Source: Lolium rigidum
Taxonomy: Eukaryota; Streptophyta; Magnoliopsida; Poales; Poaceae
Reading direction: 5' to 3'
Length of the DNA: 64,000 nt
NCBI RefSeq assembly: GCF_022539505.1
Contig: NC_061514.1
Coordinates: 329,947,090-330,011,089, forward strand
Below are positions 58,839 to 64,000 of the stretch, piece after piece. The position numbers were made by a program, and so were the translations under genes. Under the pieces are notes generated by a model, which saw only the letters and a program-made list of their open reading frames with translations, did not search any database and had not been told where the DNA came from. Positions within the stretch are counted from its first letter, which is position 1, and the number at the start of each line of letters is the position of its first letter.

Positions 58839-58841
58839 TTA

Positions 58842-60857
58842 AACAGAGGAATGGGAATAATTTTGTAATGATTCATCTAAAGAAAGGCTTTGTAATGGAT
58901 CCATTAGATTGGTCGTTATACCTGAGTTTCAAAAGGAGAAGCATAAAAAGCTGTATAGTTAAGCTTCGGAACGAAAAAATCCCGAAGCGGTGTCGCTCCG
59001 CGTCGGCTCCCGCGGGCGACCGGGGAGAACCCTAGCTCCACCCGCGCCGCCACCCCTCCTCCTCCCCTCCTCCCCTGCCGCCTCCGGTGAGCGCTGCCAG
59101 GAAAAGCCTGCGCGGTGCCGGCGGTGGTGGGTTCTCTCTCACCCGCGCACGAGGGGGTCTGCGCGGGGCAGGCTCGGCTTGCGGCGGTGCTCCTCAGGGC
59201 TTCAGGCGCTCGGTCCGGCGGTGGCGGCAGGGCGTGACAGCGGCGGTTCCAGACGGAGGCGGTGGCGGGCGCAGTGCGTGGCCATGAGCGGCAAGGGAGG
59301 GCGACGGCGGAGGGGGCATGCTGGCGGCGCGACCCGGATTGGGGCCAGTTGGGCTCCAATCTGGGCACTGCGGGCCTTGTCCAGGGCCAGGAGGGTGTCG
59401 GTACGGCCAACCGGCGGGGCGGTCCCGTAGTTGCACTGCTGCTCGTGCTAGGGTCTGGGCCAGGCGGGCCTAGATCTGGCGGCCCTGGCAGCGCGGCGTC
59501 CGACCCCTCTCTCGTTCGGGAAGGTCATTGGGATGCTCTTGCTGCCATTCGAAGGCGAGATCTTGGATGCCGACAAAGTGACCGGCTCGATCGGCGGCGT
59601 GGCGGTGTCGGTAACGGCGCGGCGATGTCCCCGGGCGTTGCGGCGAGGGTGCTTCTTTGCGGCGGTGTGCGGCCTTGGCCAGGGCTGTCTTGCGTTGAGT
59701 GAGGTCACGGTGACGCTATGCATGGTACCTGGCTAACAGATTGCGGTTCGGTTGGGGGCGACTTGGCTAGGCTTGGCACGGAGCTGCAGATAGATGGCTT
59801 AGGCGGCATGGGTGTAGCAGCGCGGCGGCACAACTAATGGGACTTGATCGATACCTAGCAGGCGGTTGGGCATGATCTTGGCCTAATTGGTAGTGCTACT
59901 GCGTCCGGACGGCGGTCACCTCGCGTGGCGGAGGGCGGATCCCCTCCCCTGGCTGCCGTTGGCCTGATGGCTTCTGGCTATGTGTCGGCCTACCCTGTCC
60001 AATCCGCCGGTCTTGCGGTGTTGTGGCTAGGCCATGGGCTCGAGTTCGTGGGATGCCGGGGTGGCGGCCCTGGAAGGTGGACTGCGCGGTTGGCTCTACG
60101 GCGGGCAACGTTGCGGTGGTGGTGGTCTCACTCTTCGGCCATGAGGATGGCGTGGAGCGGACGGCGGGAGATCCCGATGTTGGCGGCACTTCGGCCGTGG
60201 CGGCTCCCGGATCGTGGTTTGGGAACCTTCCTAGGGGGCAGCGGGCGGCTGAGTTCTCGGGCGTGGTGTGAGGCTACTTCCGGGCGAAAGCTCAGTGCCG
60301 AGGCGCCAACGACGGTGATGCCCGCGGGTGTCGTAACCCTCTTTGGGGCATCGTTGTGGGTACCCTCCCCGCGGTACGGCTCCGGGTGAAAACCCTAGAC
60401 CTCGCGGTCTCGACGAAGGCGGCGTAATGCGTCGTTACCCTCTTGGGGGGCGTCGTTGTGGAGCCCCGACTCGATTCGGTCTGTTCCAATGTCGTCGCTA
60501 GTTTAGGAACTTGGGATTTTTTAAGGTGTAGTAGCGCAATGGGAAAAAAATAGTATCTCTATACAAGGTAGAAGCTACAAAAGGTACTTCAGGGAGCTTG
60601 CTTTCTTGGGTTGTCATTTTTCATAAAAAAATAGACATGGAAGTGCTGAAAGCTACGAAACATGAAGTGATCTTCTATAGGAAGCTGAAGGATATTTGCT
60701 CGGATCTAATTTAGATGTAAGAGAGGCGTTAAAGATAATAAAAATATGTATGGAGCAGAAAGCTGTACCGACATCTTCCACAGCCTTCACGTGTGCTCGG
60801 TTATAGAGGCGCATGACCTTGCTTAATACATGTGCACCCCTAGCTCATCATTCCTAT
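58842..60857. other. GC-rich dispersed repeat, no credible gene
   Basis: 58990-60480 resembles the GC-rich, CGG-rich non-LTR-like repeats at 30858 and 23040 in composition and in phrases such as GGGTGAAAACCCTAG. Many overlapping ORFs exist on both strands, none with a domain. 60520-60860 is AT-rich. Confidence 0.45.
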
Positions 60858-61620
60858 CTACAGGTAGAACATGCAGAGAAGACATTCATTATCATGGTGG
60901 CATCTTGCAGCAGCCGAGAAGAGGACTATGCGAAGATGGGATCCCGATATGTGTACATCAAATCTGCAGAGCAGCATTGGATGGTCTACAATGGAGGTTG
61001 TTCTTAAGGCAACAGAGCTCAAAGTGGATGGTACGAAGCCATGGAGGAGATAAATGAAAGACCAGAACCACATTATTAAAGAAGAAGAAAATGTTGGATT
61101 ATTAGCCAATTTCCGTGTAAGTTTAATTACCGAAAGCAACATTACAGATGCACAAGCATACTTAACCACACACATCAGACTAAGCACATACATCAGATCT
61201 GAACATGAAACAAGTAGCAGTGCAAGGTAGGGGAGGAAAAACACGTACATCGCGACCGGGAAGGTCGCACCAGCAGCAGCACCAGCATCACCATGGGAGT
61301 TGTTGATGTCGCCCATGGTGTAGTCGGATCTGTCGATGAAGCAGTCGATCCGGCGACGAAGAGCACGAACAGCAGCGAGCAGTCGTGCCGAGACGCTCCC
61401 CAAAAACCTTATCACCCGTCTCCCGGTGCAGGATCTCAACAGACGGGGTTTTGGAGGCCTGCTCTCCCGGACGGCTGTTCACGCAGTCGCCGGGATGGGG
61501 AAGACTAGAGAGTAGCGCAGCAAAAGGAACTTCTCGAGAGAGATCTAAGAGCACTATTCTCCAGACCTGATCGGTCTCCTTGTATAGCCTAGGAGGAAGC
61601 CGACCCGACCGCGTTGACAC
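60858..61620 (-). other. Possible small gene or gene fragment, unidentified
   Basis: A minus-strand frame (61439 down to about 61250) encodes an Arg-rich start, a stretch RIDCFIDRSDYTMGDINN and an Ala/Gly run. A usable donor (GAT followed by GTACGT) follows. Downstream, 60860-60980 has an acceptor-like CTCTGCAG. No family recognised. Confidence 0.28.
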
Positions 61621-61622
61621 GC

Positions 61623-62166
61623 TGACGTGGGCATTACCCTTCGGGTAACCGACATTGCCCTATCCTGTACAATCTAACTGGAGGCCCATGAAGCTACTCG
61701 ATGGCAAGACGGACCACTTGGATGGTGCAGCAGAAGATTCCTTGGCGGACAAGACAAGAAAGGAGCCGAACAAGGAAAGTTTAGAACTAGGACTACTGTA
61801 AACCTAGTCGTGCCCGGTTGGATCTCTTGAGACCTGGCCTCTTATATAAAGTCCAGGAGAGGGACTACCGAGGGACACGATCAATCATAGCAATCTTAGC
61901 CACCAGAAGTCTAGAGCTAGGTCGCCGCAGCGCACTTAGCCTCTCGACGAGATCTCAGCCGAACCCTTCGGCACCCCATTGTAACCCAATATTCTCATAA
62001 TCAAGATCGGACAGGCAGGACGTAAGGGTTTTACCTCATCGAGGGCCCCGAACCTGGGTAAATCGCTCTCCCCGCTTGTCTGTGAACCGATGTCTCGTGT
62101 CAGCCTACAGGATTCCATCAACCCTAAGCCCCAATCGGAGGGCATTGCCGAGGAGTACCCTCGAAA
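61623..62166 (+). repeat. 5' LTR of the interrupted gypsy element
   Basis: The 3' end is fixed by the primer-binding site; the start (TGACGTGGGCATTACCC) is the best TG candidate but there is no partner LTR to confirm it. The last two bases read AA where CA is usual. Confidence 0.65.
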
Positions 62167-62167
62167 A

Positions 62168-62185
62168 TTGGCGCCGTCTGTGGGA
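62168..62185 (+). other. Primer-binding site of the interrupted gypsy element
   Basis: TTGGCGCCGTCTGTGGGA, a standard cereal gypsy primer-binding site. Confidence 0.88.
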
Positions 62186-62321
62186 AGCCTGTCGGCACCA
62201 GGCAGGTCATCGGCAGTACCAGTCACATCTGCGACGTTCTTACTCGAGTCACCAATGCCATCAGATCCAAGAGATTCAATCCGAGGCGCCGCACCTGATC
62301 CCTGCAGAGTCGTGCGGCGGC

Positions 62322-62874
62322 ATGAATACTACTTTTGGTGGTGTCCACTTCATCATCGACTCCGGAGGCTTCCTTCGCCTCCCTAGGTCCAGCGCATCTA
62401 GCCCGAGGACCTCAGTTTCGGAAGGTGTCACTCCGACGACAACCCTGGAAGTCCCATCCAGGAACATGCAAGAGAGCAACCGAGGAAGTTTCGACGTCAC
62501 GACGGGGCGAAGGAAAAGACGAAGGGACTCGCGCCGCGAAGAGGAAGAACGAACAGCAACTCACCTTCATCAGTTCGAACGAGGATGCCAGGACACGCAA
62601 TCGATCAAGGGTCGCACTCGCTCACCGTATCTATCGGCTACGGAGCAGCTTGAGGCACCGTGTTATCTTCACTCTTACATCGATCCGAAGGATGGTCGAG
62701 AGAAATCCAACCACCTGCTAAGGAACTGTCGACATTTTCTGGAAATTCAGCAGTTCTGCGACGACCTCAGAGCTGAGGCCATGTCAAGAGTTCGCACAAT
62801 GGAGAGAAGGGCAGGACCCTACAGTTATCCGCCAGAACCATACATATCGGAGCCATACGTGCCAGCAGGAGGAG
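62322..62874 (+). pseudogene. Gypsy gag, truncated by insertion
   Basis: The ATG of MNTTFGGVHF opens a frame with an Arg/Glu-rich middle and the gag C-terminal block YLHSYIDPKDGREKSNHLL ... CRHFLEIQQFCDDLR. At codon 184 it runs into the inserted LTR. The conserved block comes unusually soon after the start, so an internal deletion is likely. Confidence 0.7.
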
Positions 62875-63435
62875 TGTTGTGGGTATACTTCATGGGTATA
62901 CCATCGACAATGCCTAGATCCGGCAAGCCCGGGTGGCCCATAGATGGTGATGTGGCATGTGGCCCATCGGGCGGCCCGATTCTTCGTTGATCTCGAAGGA
63001 TGAAGTCCAGCCCAGGATGGGGAAGCCGGATCCCAACTGAGCTTCGGAGGAAGCCGGATCCATGGAGGCCCATGTGGAACCCGGATCCAGTACGACGTAT
63101 AAGGGAAGGCGGATCCTTAACGTACACGGCAGGACATTGTACCGTAGTTAGGCAACCTGTAATCCGGCTAGGACTCTCCATATAAACCCTAGATCCGTGC
63201 GCCTTTATAAGCCGGATCCCGGGAGCCCTAGAGGCACAACCACAACTCATTGTAACAATGCGAAAGCGCCCAGATAATTCCAAACAAGCAGCAGTAGGCC
63301 CTGTCATCGTGCAGGTGTTCCGAAGCTGGGTAAATCGCGTACCACCGTCCCGTGTGCACTCCCCCCTATGGTCCCTACTTCTTCTCCCCCTTATGAGGAT
63401 CCCTCCTCCGAGGCACCGTCGAATAGGCAACGACA
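62875..63435 (+). repeat. 5' LTR (561 bp), same family as 3244-3799
   Basis: TGTTGTGGGTATAC ... AACGACA, colinear with 3244-3799 with scattered differences. It contains TTTATAAG near 63206. Confidence 0.9.
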
Positions 63436-63436
63436 G

Positions 63437-63453
63437 TTGGCGCCCACCGTGGG
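63437..63453 (+). other. Primer-binding site
   Basis: TTGGCGCCCACCGTGGG directly after the LTR, typical of Triticeae gypsy elements. Confidence 0.88.
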
Positions 63454-63493
63454 GCCTGCGGCGTCTGGAGGCCGGAACCGGGAGGGTTCCGCC

Positions 63494-63531
63494 ATGGGAA
63501 GCTATGACGACACCATCGCTGTGGGGCGCGT
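63494..63531 (+). pseudogene. Start of gypsy gag, cut by insertion
   Basis: ATG with MGSYDDTIAVGR, the usual start of this gag type, then interrupted by the next LTR after about 13 codons. Confidence 0.6.
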
Positions 63532-64000
63532 TGATACGTCTCAAACGTATCTATAATTTCTTATGTTCCATGCTAATTTTATGATGATACTCACATGTTT
63601 TATACACACTTTATTTCATTATTATGCATTTTCCGGAACTAACCTATTAACAAGATGCCACAGTGCCAGTTCCTGTTTTCTGCTGTTTTTGGTTCCAGAA
63701 AGGCTGTTCGGGCAATATTCTCGGAATTCGACGAAACAAAGACCAAATATCTTATTTTTCCGGGAAGGTTCCAGAAGTCCGAAGGGGAGACGAAGATGGG
63801 CCAGGGGGGCCCCACACCACAGGGCCGCGTGGGCTCCACCCTGGCCGCGCCGGCCAATGGGGAGGGAGCCCTGGCGCCCTTCCGACTCCGCCTCTTCGCC
63901 TATAAGACTCCTCGTGACCTAAAACTTCGACACCGATTGACAAAACTCCAGAAAGACTCCAGGGACGCCACCGCCATCGCGAAACTCCAATTCGGGGGAC
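63532..64000 (+). repeat. 5' portion of another gypsy-type LTR, runs off right edge
   Basis: Begins TGATACGTCTCAAACG, a start shared by a very abundant Triticeae LTR family. Its end is outside the window. The expected TSD CGCGT is at 63527-63531. It is the innermost of three nested insertions at this end. Confidence 0.8.

Larger units (their letters stand above)
61623..62874 (+). mobile_element. Gypsy LTR retrotransposon, 5' part, interrupted at 62875
   Basis: An LTR with TATATAAA at 61843 is followed by a primer-binding site and a gag frame, which is cut by another gypsy LTR at 62875. The rest of this element is beyond the window. Confidence 0.8.
62875..63531 (+). mobile_element. Gypsy element inserted in the previous gag, itself interrupted
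   Basis: An LTR (62875-63435), primer-binding site and the start of gag, cut at 63532 by a further LTR. Same family as the element at 1-3799 but a separate copy, because both LTRs are in plus orientation and this one is a 5' LTR. The expected TSD is AGGAG (62870-62874), with its mate beyond the window. Confidence 0.85.

Noticed and set aside
3244..63435. The matching LTRs at 3244 and 62875 as one giant element
   Set aside because: The left one follows a polypurine tract (3' LTR) and the right one precedes a primer-binding site (5' LTR), both in plus orientation, so they belong to two separate elements.

Overview
This is a window of nuclear DNA from a large-genome grass, most likely a Triticeae or close Pooideae species. 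The evidence is the density of nested LTR retrotransposons with cereal-type primer-binding sites, PIF/Harbinger, MULE, hAT and Stowaway elements with exact target-site duplications (TSDs), Helitron-like termini, and only one gene that reads intact: a four-exon monocot F-box gene. No rRNA, tRNA, CRISPR or bacterial feature was seen.

Layout. Bases 1-3799 are the 3' part of a Ty3/gypsy element whose last kilobases carry an antisense, intron-containing accessory gene. It sits in the 5' LTR of a gag-only gypsy element (3800-10914), which has its own antisense acidic ORF and many short GCCGAT/ATCGGC hairpins. That element and a complete gag-only Copia (Sirevirus-like) element (11065-21455, TSD CGGTG) both lie in the remnant of a Harbinger element that ends at 21815. 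Next come a perfect 102-bp palindrome, a decayed non-LTR-like repeat with a hAT MITE, and a decayed minus-strand Copia element (24076-28546).

Bases 28903-42165 hold a tandem pair of F-box genes. The left copy is a pseudogene: it has an 8-bp frameshift, a rearranged 3' end and a non-LTR insertion in intron 1. The right copy (40058-42165) splices cleanly into 503 codons. Between them are a degenerate uncharacterised gene with a hAT MITE (32.5-34.2 kb) and a probable Helitron (34636-39830) that holds gene exons, a truncated LINE and a fold-back MITE.

Bases 42825-43674 are a long-TIR MULE-type element packed with GTGTGGCGCC hairpins. Three Helitron-like elements follow (43872-53078), two of them head to head. 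The third holds a Harbinger element with a broken Myb/SANT-NAM-like ORF. Bases 54954-58838 are two Harbinger-like elements that share one TTA. The right end (61623-64000) is a three-level nest of gypsy elements cut by the window edge.

Apart from the F-box gene, almost all coding capacity belongs to mobile elements. Their insertions, TSDs and truncations give a relative order of events, and the F-box pair supplies an empty-site control for one of them.
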